Positions 1-11,162 of a DNA stretch of 64,000 nt are shown one piece after another; the stretch's first letter is position 1, and every line of letters begins with the position of its first letter. Below the pieces are notes generated by a model. That model was not told the origin of the DNA. It did not search any database and saw only the letters and a program-made list of their open reading frames with translations. The DNA comes from Ctenosaura bakeri. Lineage: Eukaryota > Chordata > Lepidosauria > Squamata > Iguanidae. The stretch is from NCBI GenBank assembly GCA_948474755.1, contig CAOLHI010001139.1:62001-126000 (forward strand), given 5' to 3'. The translations under genes were made by a program, and so were the position numbers.

Positions 1-1135
1 GGACTTGTTTCGACTTGTTGCAAGTCACCTTGGGCCTTCTATCAAGAGAAAGTCAGGATGTAAATCAAATAAATTGTTGGGACTAACCAGCTGGAGTCCA
101 GTAATGTTGATTCTCCCTCTAATTACTCCCCTGGCTGTCCTTACAGTGGCTATTCTATCCCTGCAGGGGGCACCAAACTTCATCTACCATGCCTATCAAG
201 TCCAGCATTCTGATTCCCACAGTGACTGAGCAGTTGCCTACAGGACACCCACCAGCAAGACCTGAGTGCATTAGCCCCCTCCTGCTCTTGATCCCCAAAA
301 GCTGATATTCAGGGGAAGAAATATAACTTAGGGGCCTAGGGTCAGAAGTAGAAATGCTCTCCAAGCACCCCGCCACCTTCCATTGCCACCACAGGAAGGC
401 TACATTTAAAAAAAAAATGACATTTAAGAACTGGGAGGCCTGGACAAGAAACACAAACACACACACCTCTATGCAGGGGTGGTGGCAGTTCCAATAGTCC
501 TTTTTTCCTGGAGCCAATAGGGTAACCACACGGTTATGTTCCTTATTTTCCCCTCTGGCAGGAACTGGAGGAGCAGGGCAGGTGGCATTTTCCAGCCCTG
601 ATTGGCAAACCATCAGCAGCCCTGATGGCCTTGGCCCTGGCCCTGTCCAAGCCCCCGGACCAGCTCTGTTCCTTGTTTGTTCAGAGACGTATTGCATACT
701 GCTTCTGATTACTAGAACGAGGGAGGGGCATGAGGGAGGGAAGCTGAAAAAAAACACTAGTTTTATTTCTGTCTTAATTAACAAAACATGGGGGGGGAGG
801 AAGATGCCATGCAAACAGAGTCCAAAGCAAATAAAATGCTGCACAGGGATTCTATTTCCAGCTGCTTCTGTCCTTTTATTTCCCAACTGCATTTCCCAAC
901 AGAGAATGACAAACAGGTGAGAATCAAAGATAGGTGGCAACCACTTCTTCAAGTGAAAACTTCCATAAAGACAGAAGACAGTTTGCAAAAATAATTATGT
1001 GCTCCTACACAGCAGCACTATTTTGAACCTCTGGATTTAGGTTAAAGAATATTACTTTCAAACACCTTCCTTAGTTAAAGAAAACTGCCTCTCTTTCTCT
1101 CATTTTAAATGCCTTTGCTTCCACTCCCTCTAGGG
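1..1135. other. Unannotated sequence with one long minus-strand reading frame
   Basis: No repeat family or splice-bounded exon was recognised here. The minus strand has an open frame of about 277 codons (988 down to 155). It begins at TTG; the first ATG in it lies about 32 codons in. The product is rich in Phe, Pro and Cys, partly encoded by a CA-rich tract near 450-475, and shows no recognisable domain. A frame this long is uncommon by chance in vertebrate non-coding DNA, but with no ATG at its start, no codon-bias support and no known motif I do not call it a gene. Confidence 0.3.
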
Positions 1136-1545
1136 CAGTAGTGGGCAACTGTGGGAAGCTAGGGGCAGCATTAGCCCTCTAATTAGCCCCCTAAGAGAAT
1201 TTGGGGACTGCATCCCCACCACACATTTGGGGGACTGCATCCCCACCACACCTCCCAATTGCAAGAAAAAAATCCCTCCCAAATACCCCCCAATGCCCTG
1301 TAGTGACATTTTCACCATATTTTCAGCCCCCACCCCCAGCAATTTTAGAACTAGGAGAGGTCTTATTTGCATTTTTATAAAAGCTTTTTCTAGGCCTAAA
1401 ATGGACTGTGTGGGCTATAAATGTGGCGAATATGCTCTCCATGCCCCAAAGAGGACATTTGGGGGGATGATTTTTTTTAACCATTTTTTTATGGGAGGTT
1501 CTGAGGGGCCACCAAAACAGCCACACTTTGCCTTCTCCTGCTGTA
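1136..1545. mobile_element. Old hAT-type MITE remnant
   Basis: The left end reads like a hAT terminus (cagtagtgggcaactgtggg), similar to the end at 28589. The body, with 'aggcctaaaatgg' and 'gaggggccacc' segments, resembles the 28.6-28.95 kb element. A 26-bp tandem duplication (attggggactgcatcccc type) lies at about 1200-1251. No intact right terminus or target duplication was found. Confidence 0.4.
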
Positions 1546-2394
1546 GTAGAATCTGTCTTGCCGCCCCTAAAACAATTCTTCTTTTGGATGTTATAGAATA
1601 AGTATAAGTTGAATGTAACAATGTTAAAAGTAATAGTGAGATAGTGTGATTAACTCTTAAACTAACTCTTAAATAGAAATAATGTATAAATGGGATGTAA
1701 ACACAAACTCAACTGGAAAAAAGATGCTCAGAAGGGGGGGTATTTTTCTGTGTAAAATTTCAATACACACACACACACACACAGTTCTTCTTTCAAACTC
1801 CCCAGCAGTTTAATTCAGAGCTTGAAATGTTACATTTTTAAAGATTGATTTGTTGCCTTTACTTGTTCCAAATGAAGAAAGTAATTAACTATCTTACCAG
1901 TTGCTTGTTGAGCAAATGTAACTTCTTCTATTACTTATTATTACTTTTTTAAAATAAAATTCCTTAAAAATAGACGAATGGCCACAAATTCTCCCCAGAA
2001 TAACCTCTACCATGAAATAAAATCTAGGTATAACAAGTAAACATTATTTATAACAAATGGTTACCTGTAAATGCTACAGAAAGCAACATGTCACACATAC
2101 ATTTTTGCTTTCGATGTGTCGACTTAAAGCTTCAGCTTAACATCTGAGAAAGTAGCAGCACTATGGCCACCTCCAGAGAACAGCAGCCAGTTGACTACTT
2201 ATTTTCATTGTAACCCATAACACATCTTTGTGGAATCACCAGGCATCTTGCATCTACCACATGGCAAACCAGAGCCCTGGAGGATGGAATAAGAAGCTGG
2301 GCCCAGGGCTGAAAAAAAATGTGTGAAATTTCTCTGAAAACAGCATAACATTGCCTAACTGTGCAATCCTTCATCATAGGTATTTGAATGCTGG
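1546..2394. other. AT-rich unannotated stretch with a CA microsatellite
   Basis: An (AC)n run lies at 1765-1783. The rest is AT-rich with stops in all frames, and I recognise no gene or repeat. Confidence 0.5.
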
Positions 2395-2475
2395 ATTTCA
2401 ATTCCACATTCGAGATCCTGCATTGAGCAGGGTGCTGGACTAGATGTTCTCCCAGATGCCTTAGTTTTGTTGTTT
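2395..2475 (+). repeat. Degenerate CR1-type LINE 3' end
   Basis: The phrase 'gcagggtgctggactagatg' matches the end of reptile CR1 3' tails, whose usual form is 'gcagggggttggactggatggcc', as seen at 12.83 kb. It is short and diverged. Confidence 0.4.
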
Positions 2476-2689
2476 TTTTAAAGCCGATGATTCCAACCAG
2501 GGGCTGATGGGTCAAATCCCCTGAGGTAGCAACATTTTTATAGTTATAATCTAGTGTGCAACCAGCCTAGTTATGTGAAGATATCGTGAAGAAGTTACAT
2601 GACTGATTTATCCACAAAGCAGAGAAAAACATGTTTTCCAGTAATAAGAAGTAAAGACTTCAAATCTTAAGATAGCTTTCTAGAGGGGA

Positions 2690-2810
2690 GATCCAGCATT
2701 GTGTAGTGGTTTGAGCATTAGGTTACAACCCTGAGTACTTGCTTGGCCATGGCAACTCATTGGGTGATCTTGAGCCCATCACATACTCTCAGCCCCAGAA
2801 ACCCCATGAT
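2690..2810 (+). repeat. Sauria-type tRNA SINE, 5' part (split by an insertion)
   Basis: This is the tRNA-derived head: 'tgtagtggtttgagcatt' carries the A-box region, followed by the 'cccattgggtgatcttg' body segment and 'agccccagaaaccccatgat'. The element is interrupted after 2813 by the DNA transposon at 2814-3245 and resumes at 3246. Family knowledge: these SINEs are Pol III transcribed and mobilised by Bov-B LINEs. Confidence 0.85.
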
Positions 2811-2813
2811 AGG

Positions 2814-3245
2814 AGCCCTCTCCGCACGTTACCTTTCTTCTGGAGCCATCACATGGCGATCCCGGGAAAGTCTCTCTCAGGAAGGAATTGCATCTGCTGA
2901 GTTCTCCCTTTGCACTGGCTGCCTGCTGGATGGGAGGAAGCACAATGGCTCAGCTCCTACCTTCCGCAGCGCAGCCTGGCAGTTTCCCAGGCTGCGCTGG
3001 AGGAGGAAGTGCAGGCATTGCGCTTCCTGATGTTCCTCATGACAGGTAAGTGCAGGAGGGACGGGGGAAGACTCCACAATCACAGGTCATGTTCAGGAGA
3101 AACCCAAACATGATTTAATCCACGATTGTGATGGGATGGCGACGGGATGGCCAGGGGATCATGATGACATCATGCAGAACCATCGTTGCAATCCCATGGC
3201 CATCTTGTGGCCATTTCGCGTTGGAGGTAGTCTGCAAAAAGGGCC
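2814..3245. mobile_element. GC-rich non-autonomous DNA transposon with 3-bp TSD (AGG)
   Basis: The element splits a Sauria SINE. Left end AGCCCTCTCCGCACG and right end TGCAAAAAGGGCC are imperfect inverted repeats. AGG occurs on both sides (2811-2813 and 3246-3248), and removing the insert with one AGG restores the SINE body (…gataggntc.cctt-aggtcaccataag). The interior is GC-rich and holds a hairpin at about 2968-3001 (gcagcgcagcctgg / ccaggctgcgctgg). No transposase is encoded. The termini resemble those at 54573-55197 and of the AT-type MITEs. The 3-bp TSD would suit a PIF/Harbinger-like element, but the TSDs are not TWA, so the superfamily is left open. Confidence 0.75.
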
Positions 3246-3302
3246 AGGGTCATCTTAGGATCACCATAAGCTGGAAGTGACTTGAAGGCACACAACAATA
3301 AC
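3246..3302 (+). repeat. Sauria-type SINE, 3' part with Bov-B-like tail
   Basis: This continues the SINE at 2690-2810. 'ggatcaccataagctggaag' then 'tgacttgaaggcacacaaca' is the Bov-B-related tail shared by all Sauria SINE copies in the window. Confidence 0.85.
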
Positions 3303-4386
3303 AGGAGTTGTATACAACTTGTCTAACTGTCCACATGTTTGCAAGTAATGCTGTGGTTGAACAACATCATTGTCAACGACATCGAGTTCAATGCAGGCAT
3401 CTTAACGATAATCATTAGCATTTATGCAGAACTTTGTAATATCCACTTCACTCTCTATCTCCACATACACACACATACCACAACCAGGAAAGGTAGGCCA
3501 CTATTATTGTCTCTATGTAATTGTAAATGTGGGAACACTGAGAGTGAATGTGGCTAGCTTATGATTAATTAATGAGCTCATGGCACAGGTGTGATCCAAG
3601 TCAGAGACTAATGGATATCTAACTCATTCACTTAATCAGCATAGGACAGTAAAATTAAGGACAGGAATGTGAGGGTCTGTATCTGCACTTCATGAACCTC
3701 CCTCCCCAACAAATAGGAAGAACCAGTGAGGCTCTTCAAAGAAAAAAACCTCTTCAGTAAAACCACTTGAAGATGAGGTACCATCGGTAACTTACACCAG
3801 AGACCAGCAAGGATGTATAAAGAGATGAAGGCTACAAGTTGGAAATGTCAGGACTACATTGGCTCCTTGTACCATATGTGGTGGTGGACATGCGATAAAG
3901 CTAAACAGTCCTGGATGAAGACACAAAAATGATGCAAAAGATTTTAAAGTGTCAAGCACCTTAAAAAGCCTGAATGGATAAGCTTACACAAAGGATAAAG
4001 AGAGATCACAGAATGAATCTCTGTTTGAATGGAAGTGGTTGATTGATTTTTTTAAAAAAAAAATCGATGACAATAGGTTTTGATATTTAAAATAAATGAG
4101 AAGTGTAAAAGTATATTTAGAAGATGTATTCTGTTTGTTGTTATAAGACATTCTTTTTATATAGATGATTATTATTTTTATTGGTTATTAGTATAAAGTA
4201 GTCTAGAATATGTTAACAATTAATTATGAGCTTGAGAGATTAAATAATTAAATAATTAAAATGACTAAAATGATAAGTGATAAACAACAGTTCATAATGA
4301 TGAGATAAAATGTATGATGAAGTTAGGTGTAAATGTTTTAGTAATATGAACTGTTTGCAATTAGGGCAGGAACCAAATTTTAGCTA
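3303..4386. other. Unannotated AT-rich stretch
   Basis: No gene, splice-bounded frame or clear repeat family was seen. The last part (about 4020-4310) is strongly AT-rich. Confidence 0.5.
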
Positions 4387-4580
4387 TAGAATCATAGAGT
4401 TGGAAGAGACCACAATGGTCATTGAGTCCAACCCTCTGCCATGCAGGAACACACACTCAAAGCAGCCCCAACAAATGGTCATCCAGCCTCTCTTTAAAAA
4501 CCTCCAAAGAAGGAGACTCCACTACACTCCAAGGCAGCTTATTCCATTGTTGAATGAAGTTCTTCCTGATGTTAAGGTGA
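4387..4580 (-). repeat. CR1-type LINE 3' end
   Basis: Read on the plus strand it begins with the reversed CR1 terminus 'agaatcatagagttggaag', then 'gtccaaccctctgccatgca' and 'ttccattgttgaatgaagtt'. These are the tail and 3'UTR blocks of amniote CR1 elements. It is 5'-truncated, which is normal for CR1. Confidence 0.85.
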
Positions 4581-4629
4581 TGTTTTGTTACTATTTGTTT
4601 CAGATATGTTTAGTTATGTTTTGTTAATA

Positions 4630-5008
4630 CAGTTATCCCTCCACATTCACTAGGGTTAGGGGCACAGGACCCCCGTGAAAGTGAAAAAACACTCGAGGCC
4701 CTCCCAAACTGTATTTAATACACACATAAAAAAATGATCATCATGTTCAACCCACTGTGGATTCCTTTGAGGCAGCAGGGTTCCTTCATAAGGCAGAAGT
4801 AGGTGGCTGGTGCAGCTTACTGCCACCTCTACTGCTTCCCCACACCATTTTTAATAGGGACTCACTAACCTCGCTTGCAGTTTGTCAAGCTTACAAGGCT
4901 TGCAGTCCCTATTAAAAATGGCATAGGGCAGCAGCAGAACTGACAGCAAATAATCCGTGAACAATTATATCTGCAAAATTGAAACCCACAAATGTGAAGG
5001 GCTGACTG
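4630..5008. mobile_element. Tigger-like (TcMar) MITE, 379 bp
   Basis: The TIRs are 'cagttatccctccacattc' at the left and 'aatgtgaagggctgactg' at the right, flanked by TA on both sides (4628-4629 and 5009-5010), the Tc1/mariner signature. Inside is a perfect 18-bp inverted repeat, arms 4845-4862 and 4904-4921, with a loop of about 41 bp. No transposase frame is present. Confidence 0.85.
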
Positions 5009-5010
5009 TA

Positions 5011-6453
5011 TTTGTTTTAGATAGGTGTAGATTATGGTGACTGTAGATGTTTGTATAGATGTATTTTTGTTGTTTTCTATATTTGGATTTTTTTTCCTTC
5101 TTAATAAAATTTTTAAAATGTGGGGAAAAAATCCTGTCACATGTGAGGACTCATATATCTTCCACAAAAGTAGAACTTTCTCTGTTGCAACCACAGAACA
5201 AAAGGTTTGCATAACTCCATTTTTCACTTTCCTTCTGCAGGCAGGTTAAATGGGATCATGATCATTGCTCCTGGTGCTTGTTCCTCTCCTGCTGTACGCT
5301 GTTTCCGCAGAGCCTCTGTATTGCTAGATTGAAAACCGCTGCTCCTGGGGAGAAGGTTGCTACAGCTCTTTTTGTGTCATTCAACAGGGAGAAAAAAACC
5401 TGTTTGTTTGCATAGGAACCAGGTTCGTTGTTTCGTTTATGCTTGCCTCTCATATCTCACAAGAACCAGCACCAACAGATGCAAAACTAAGTTTTCTAGG
5501 GAAGAGGTTACTATAGCTCACCTTATTCCATATAGTTATTTATGGTAAAAGGATGGAAACATGGGCAGTATCATGTCTATACTTCACATCTCTAGCATGC
5601 TCCATGCTCACACACCTTGTGGGCTGCTCTGCATGGCCAGTTCCAAAACTACTGGTGCAGAGAGCCTGTCTTGCAGCTGCAGAGTGCATAGTCCTCAGTA
5701 TGCAAACAAAATGAGAGCCATTGGCAACCCCCTGCAGTGAAGCTCATCATGATTAACTTGTTAAACAGGATGAACAATTTTTACCTTGGGTGGCTAGGTG
5801 ACAGGACCCAGAGGGAAGCCCTGATAGTTCTGCAACTGTAAAAACTGTGGTTTGGTTTCTCTAGCTCAACACCTCCTCTCACACCATTTTTCCAGTTTTG
5901 TGTAGGACTGTCTTCCGATATGAGCCTGCCTGTGTTCTCAGATCTTCTGTCTCTCCATTCTACCACTGTCTCAGGTACATTTGGTGGCCGCACAAGAAAG
6001 GGCTGTGAGGATCGTCTGCCTGTCCAACCACTGCCACCAAATGTGAGGACCTCCACCTGTCGCACTGCTGTGGCACCAAATGTGGGGACCTTCTAGATGC
6101 CTCTTGTGGTTACTGTGTGTGATTTTACTACTATAATACAACCAACAGACACAACCACCACCCTTGAACCTTTGCTGCCACCACAGACACCATGTGTCTA
6201 AACTCATCCACACTAGCAATGCTATTGTAGCGTTCTCAGGAGCTCAAATGCATAACACAAAAGTAATTTAATAAACAGAAGTATGACATACAATTAAAGA
6301 TTACTTAATTGTCTTAATTGTTAATTACTTAATGTATCTTAATCCTGACAGAGCCGGACTCTAACTCACATTCCCTCTTTGTCTCATTTTCCTAACTGAA
6401 CATAACTATTCTAAATTATCTGTTCCCTTAAATAAAATCTAATTCCTAACCTT
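5011..6453. other. Unannotated stretch
   Basis: No gene or confidently named repeat. At 5985-6095 the motif 'ccaaatgtg(a/g)ggacct' occurs twice in tandem-like context. The region 6240-6330 is AT-rich. Confidence 0.45.
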
Positions 6454-6632
6454 GGCCATTTCTGCACTAGACTGTTATAGCGCTATGATTCCACTTTCAA
6501 CGTCCTATGGAATCCTGAGGTTTGCAGTTTCAGGAGGAGCCGATGGGCCCCTCCCAAAACTGCAAACCCCAGGATTCCATAGGATGTTGAAAGTGGAATC
6601 ATAGAGCTATAACAGTCTAGTGTGGAAATGGC
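6454..6632. mobile_element. AT-type palindromic MITE, copy 1
   Basis: The TIR 'ggccatttctgcactag' is mirrored by 'ctagtgtggaaatggc'. The two arms, each with 'gattccactttcaacg' type sequence, form a near-complete palindrome. A TTG (or degraded CTT) duplication flanks it. It belongs to the same family as the copies at 10.98, 12.10, 25.35, 29.84, 30.64 and 63.77 kb. Confidence 0.85.
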
Positions 6633-6834
6633 TTGACAGACTCCTAACTCTCTCTCTCTAACTCTCATACACATCAACCTTTTTAAAATCCCTCCAGACA
6701 TTCAGCCAATCACCATTCACCCCTCCCAACAAATCACTTATCTTATTACATTTACTGTACTTCACATATGTAACCATCCTTCACCTTAATTTTTCTAATA
6801 AACATAGCAACATTTCCCAAAGTCAACACCATCA

Positions 6835-7140
6835 CAAGGGCCTTCTCAGCGGCTGCCCCCAGGCTTCAGAATTCCCCCCTTAGGGAGGCTTGGTTACCGT
6901 ACCTCCTTCTTTGCCATCCTTTCATTAGCAACCGAACACTTTTTTGTTTTAACAGGCATTTAGGAATAGACTGTTAAAGATTTTAATACTCTGCTGCTTT
7001 GTTAAGTTTTTAATATATTTTGTTTCAAATGAATTTTTAATGGTTTTAATTCTATGGGTAGTTTAGCTGCATTTCAATAACAGCTTTTTATATGTTTTGG
7101 TCATGATTTGCTAAGGTTTTTAAAATGGATTTATTTTCAT
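6835..7140 (+). repeat. L2-type LINE C-terminal/3'UTR remnant
   Basis: 'gggccttctcagcggctgcc' followed by a decayed 'gaattcccccc-tagggagg' block and then a T-rich 'ttttaatggttttaattcta' UTR. This is the usual order at the 3' end of squamate L2 copies. There is no intact frame. Confidence 0.65.
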
Positions 7141-7170
7141 TTTTGAATCCCTGTACTGGGGAAAAGAGAA

Positions 7171-7378
7171 GCCACTGTGGTGTAGTGGTTTGAGCATTGG
7201 GCTACAACCCTGGAGACCAGGATTTAATTGCCCATTTGGCTATGGAAACCCATTGGGTGACCATGGGTGTATCACACACTCTCAGCCCCAGAAAACCCCA
7301 TGATAGGTTTGCCTGAGGGTCACCATAAGTCAGACACAACTTGAAGGCACATAACAACAACACAACAACAACAACAAC
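7171..7378 (+). repeat. Full-length Sauria-type tRNA SINE
   Basis: Head 'gtggtgtagtggtttgagca' (A box) and 'ggagaccaggatttaattg' (B box region), body 'acccattgggtgaccatggg', tail 'gggtcaccataagtcagaca' with 'acttgaaggcacataacaa' and a terminal (CAA)n. It is the most complete tRNA-headed copy in the window. Confidence 0.9.
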
Positions 7379-7397
7379 TTGAGGGAAAGCCATGATA

Positions 7398-7442
<45 letters not shown>

Positions 7443-7445
7443 AGA
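7398..7445. repeat. (GAT)n microsatellite
   Basis: About 15 tandem GAT units directly follow the SINE tail. On the minus strand they produce a poly-Ser reading frame that is not a gene. Confidence 0.95.
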
Positions 7446-7525
7446 TTAAAAAAGTAAAGAAGGAAAATGTATTCAGTCAAAACCAACTAACTGGTTAAAC
7501 ATCTAACAAACATTTGGTTTCTGCA

Positions 7526-7628
7526 TAAAGCAACAGAAAGTCTAGTGGACCCTTAAAGACTAACACATTTATTATGGAACGAGCATTCATGGATACAGCC
7601 AACCTGATCAGATACAAGATGTGATTGT
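7526..7628. repeat. Reptile dispersed repeat fragment, class uncertain
   Basis: 'cccttaaagactaacacatt' followed by 'attcatggatacagccaac' and 'ctgatcagatac' matches a common reptile interspersed repeat that I recognise only by its wording. No termini are visible. Confidence 0.45.
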
Positions 7629-8420
7629 TGGAGACAGAAAGAAAGAAAAAATCCCTCAACTCTGATTGTGATAGTAATATCATAATGCCTGAGCCAGGAC
7701 AGGCTAGATTGAACTAGACAGACCTGAGAGAAGCAAAACAAAGCCACCAGTATGGAAAACTTAGAGAGGACAAAGAGCAGATGCCATAGAAACAGAGGAA
7801 AGTGTGGGAGAAAAAAAGGAAAGAAACCGACGAGATGAAAGCGATCGATACACAAGGACTGATATGATGGAAACTCAACAAGATACGAGTGGAAGTTTTG
7901 TAAGTGCCAAGTGTTCTCATAACAGACAAAAGGCTGTGCGTTTAGAGCCACAGGAACCCACGCACTCTGCTCTTGCTGCTTGGATTTCTTTTTTTCCCTG
8001 TGATGTTTTTCTCCTTTCTGCATTCATACCAGGGAGGCTGATATGTTGGCAGAGAGTCAGCAGGAAGTCTTTCCCTCCCTCTCTCCTTTTCTCTCCCTCT
8101 CCTGCTCTCCCCAAATCTTTTTTTTTTCCCCTGCCCTTTAAAAAACAGTATCTCTGAACAGCAATAGCAGCCAAAAATAAAAAAGGCATGAGAAGCTGCC
8201 TTATATTGAGTTGGGCCATAGCTCAGTATTGTCAACATTATGGAGAGCCAAGATGATGTAAGGATTTCAGATGTTAGACTAGGACCCTACTGTTGAGGTT
8301 AGTATTGTGATATTGCACCCTGATTCACTTGCAGCAAGTTTCAAGGCTTTTGTTCACAACCCACTAAACTGAAGAACTACACATGATCAGGGCTGGAAGA
8401 CCACTCAGCCATCAAATCCA
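7629..8420. other. Mostly unannotated; small old repeat fragment at 8189-8262
   Basis: At 8189-8262 'gaagctgccttatattgag' and 'tagctcagtattgtc' match a widespread amniote repeat fragment. A pyrimidine-rich run lies at about 8060-8140. No gene was seen. Confidence 0.4.
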
Positions 8421-8577
8421 ACTAGGTGGCCTTGGGCAGGTCATGCTCTCTCAGCCTCAGAGGAAAGCAATGGCGAACCTTCTCAGAACAAATCTTGTCA
8501 AGACAACCCTATAACAGGATTGCCTTAGGGTCACCATAAGCCAGAACTGACTTGATAGTACCCAAAAACAAAATTGC
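8421..8577 (+). repeat. 5'-truncated Sauria-type SINE
   Basis: Body 'ggtggccttgggcaggtcat', 'agcctcagaggaaagcaatg' and tail 'agggtcaccataagccagaa' with a decayed 'cttgatagtacccaaaaaca' end. The tRNA head is missing or decayed. Confidence 0.8.
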
Positions 8578-9220
8578 CAACACTGGTGGGCAGAAGATGT
8601 CCCTAGTAATCCTTGGTAGTTTTCTACACAAACTCTAATAAGGCTCAACCCTGGAATGAAAAGAAAGCTGGTGTGTTGAAGGTGGTATGGTGATATTCCA
8701 CCATGGTCCATTTAAATCAAGTTGCAATACTTATGTGTACAACCCACCAGTTGAAGACCCACACATGCCAAACACAGGAGCCTAAGAAAGCTCTGCTGGT
8801 GAGATCAGAGCTCCATCTCATCCAGGTGTGGTAATATATGGCCTTCCAAAAGTTCCAAAGTCACTAGACAGATTAACATAGATGGGAGTTGAAGTCCAAC
8901 AACATGTGGAGGGTCACACATGTCTTATCCCTAACTTGCTCAAAGCCAGATGTCTCTGTGTCATCATCTTCTCTCGCTGTTACTGCTTACTCTTCACTGG
9001 CGTTTTGCTTCTGAACCCAAAAGTTCCAGTCAGAGTCCTCCCTGCCCTCATTTTGTAGCAGTAGCAAAATCAATTAGGTCAGAGGTTTTCAAAATGCTGA
9101 CTTTCTGGGAAATATCTCCCCCATTACATTACCTAGCAAGGATTTCTTAAATGCTACAGGGCATTTTGGAGACTCTTCCAGGATGTATACTCAGTTCATC
9201 AACTGGCTAATCCTGTTACC

Positions 9221-9403
9221 TTCACAACCCATTGGACTATGACCTTGGAAACCCAAGTTTGATTCTCTTTTTGGCAATGGAAACCTATAGGGTGACCATG
9301 GGCACTTCACACACACTCAGCCCCAGAAAATCCCGTGATAGGTTCACCTTATGGTCACCATAAGATGAAACGACTTGAAGGCACACACCAGCAATACAAC
9401 ATA
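9221..9403 (+). repeat. Sauria-type tRNA SINE, diverged
   Basis: 'ccaagtttgattctc' (B box region), 'ggaaacctatagggtgacca', 'agccccagaaaatcccgtga' and 'atggtcaccataagatgaaa' with 'cgacttgaaggcacacac' show all body and tail blocks. Confidence 0.85.
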
Positions 9404-10904
9404 TTCTCAAAGATTAACAAATTTTCCTTCCAACAACCGGACCGCCTCCGAGATACATCCAACAGCAATCAGATTTCCAAATTACTTCTGTGTTTGTCTT
9501 AGAACAGCCTTTCACAAAACAAAACACAGATGGACAGATGAGCACTTCACAGGTGATGAAAAGTATGTGCTATGAAAAACAGACTTTCTTCTCCACTTGA
9601 GGGAGCACCCAACAAGTGCTAAATGAATCATTTAGTTTGACCCCCAATGGGACTCACTTCTGAGTAGATACTATGGGATTGCACTTTTCAGTAACACAGA
9701 TGCAATATGAGCAAAGTGCTTCCTCTTTATATATAAAAAAAGAAGTGTGAATTGACCTTTAAAGTCTAGCATGTTTCAAATATACAGTAAACCTTAAAGT
9801 ATATGTTCTTTTTCTGGGCTCTATGGGGCCCTTCATAAATGAACATTGCAAATACAATCACAATTTAAGTCCCATAAATCCCATATAATCCAATAATACA
9901 ACAAATTACATATTATACTGAACAGATATCCAATGTCCAAAAGTCCCATGAATCCACTGAAGGGACGGTACAGGACTTGACTGTAGAATTTTTCTGTCTG
10001 TGCTGCTTAGCAGTACAGCAAACAACCTTGGGGATAAATCTTAAAGCCTAAACACAAGAGACAACATAGGTGCAAATGCATAACATAAATTCCACTATAA
10101 AGAATTTACCCTTTTGTCCAGCCCTAACCACAGGACTGAAAATCTTGCTACCTTAATCAAAGTGAAAAGGATCTAATCTTTATCTCTAGCAATTGCAGCT
10201 CTTTTCCTCTTCAGCTGTCCTGTGTTTTCTAAACTCAGCTAGTAAGAACAGCCCCTCTTTTAGAGCTTCCTCCACCCACTAGACCAAACCAATCATTCAC
10301 AGAGGTTACATATACAACACTGGTGTCAAAAGGCTTATCACAATTTATTCCAGCCTGGGAAATAAGTTCACACACTGGCTTTCAAGACTCAGGACACACT
10401 TATTGATATACATGCACTTCTTCACTTATGGTGAATAGGAACTGCTAGCAGGTGGTCTGTCAGATAAAACTTCTATACATTTGGTCCTTTTCTCTCACCT
10501 GCACATAATTTAACTAATGTCCAGGCCTATGCTCATTCCAACACTCTACAGACCTACACAAGCATGGTATGCCACACTTACACATGCATGAATATTTAAG
10601 TTCATAATATATTTTTCTGTCCTTACCCTCAAATACATGCAAGCCAAACAGATATGGACACTAGCAATACTTTCCGTTCAGATAGATGGGTACCAACGTG
10701 AATAGCAAAGACCTCCTTGTTACTTTACCTTATTTTAAAAACAGAGTTTGGGTACAAAGTGCAGCCCTCTGGAGGGCAATCCCCACATTCCCTATGACAT
10801 TGGTGGTGTGGTCTGGGACTGATGGAAGTTGCAATCCAGCCACACATGCTCACCCTGACTTGAAAGGCTAACCTAGTGCTAATTTTACGCCAAGGTGATT
10901 ACAT
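9404..10904. other. Unannotated stretch with a palindromic hAT-like fragment
   Basis: At 10755-10840 'ctctggagggcaatccccac' pairs loosely with 'gatggaagttgcaatccag', like the 'agttgtagtccaac' MITE family. The rest shows no gene or repeat I can name. Confidence 0.4.
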
Positions 10905-10981
10905 GTCATTGTTTTTGCTTTATTATTTGGAAAGTATTGTAAGCCACTTTAGATCCCACATTGGCAGAAAGTCGGGATAAA
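10905..10981 (+). repeat. LINE 3' tail (L2-like)
   Basis: 'tattgtaagccactttagat' and 'agaaagtcgggataaa' is the terminal block of L2-like 3'UTRs. The AT-type MITE copy 2 follows at once, so the MITE probably landed in the terminal simple-repeat tail. Confidence 0.6.
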
Positions 10982-11162
10982 GGCCATTTCCGCATTACAC
11001 TGTTACAGTTCTATTATTCCACTTTCAACATCCTGTGGAATTCTGGGGTTTGTAGTTTACTTGGGCCCTCTAAATGCCCCTCCCTAAACTGCAAACCTCA
11101 GGATTCCATAGGATATTGAAAGTGGAATAATAGCATTATAACAGTGAAGTGTGTAAATGGCC
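10982..11162. mobile_element. AT-type palindromic MITE, copy 2
   Basis: Ends 'ggccatttccgcattacact' and 'agtgtgtaaatggcc'. Both arms contain 'tattccactttcaaca' type sequence in inverted orientation. The flanking trinucleotides do not match clearly (AAA / TTA). Confidence 0.85.

Noticed and set aside
6040..6100. Retroviral primer-binding-site-like word (tggcaccaaatgtgggg)
   Set aside because: No LTR termini, polypurine tract or gag/pol remnant nearby. The word also repeats at 6020-6045.
7171..7378. tRNA gene
   Set aside because: A tRNA-like head without a full cloverleaf, fused to SINE body and tail.
7202..7486. Poly-Ser protein frame on the minus strand
   Set aside because: Created by the (GAT)n microsatellite and a SINE.
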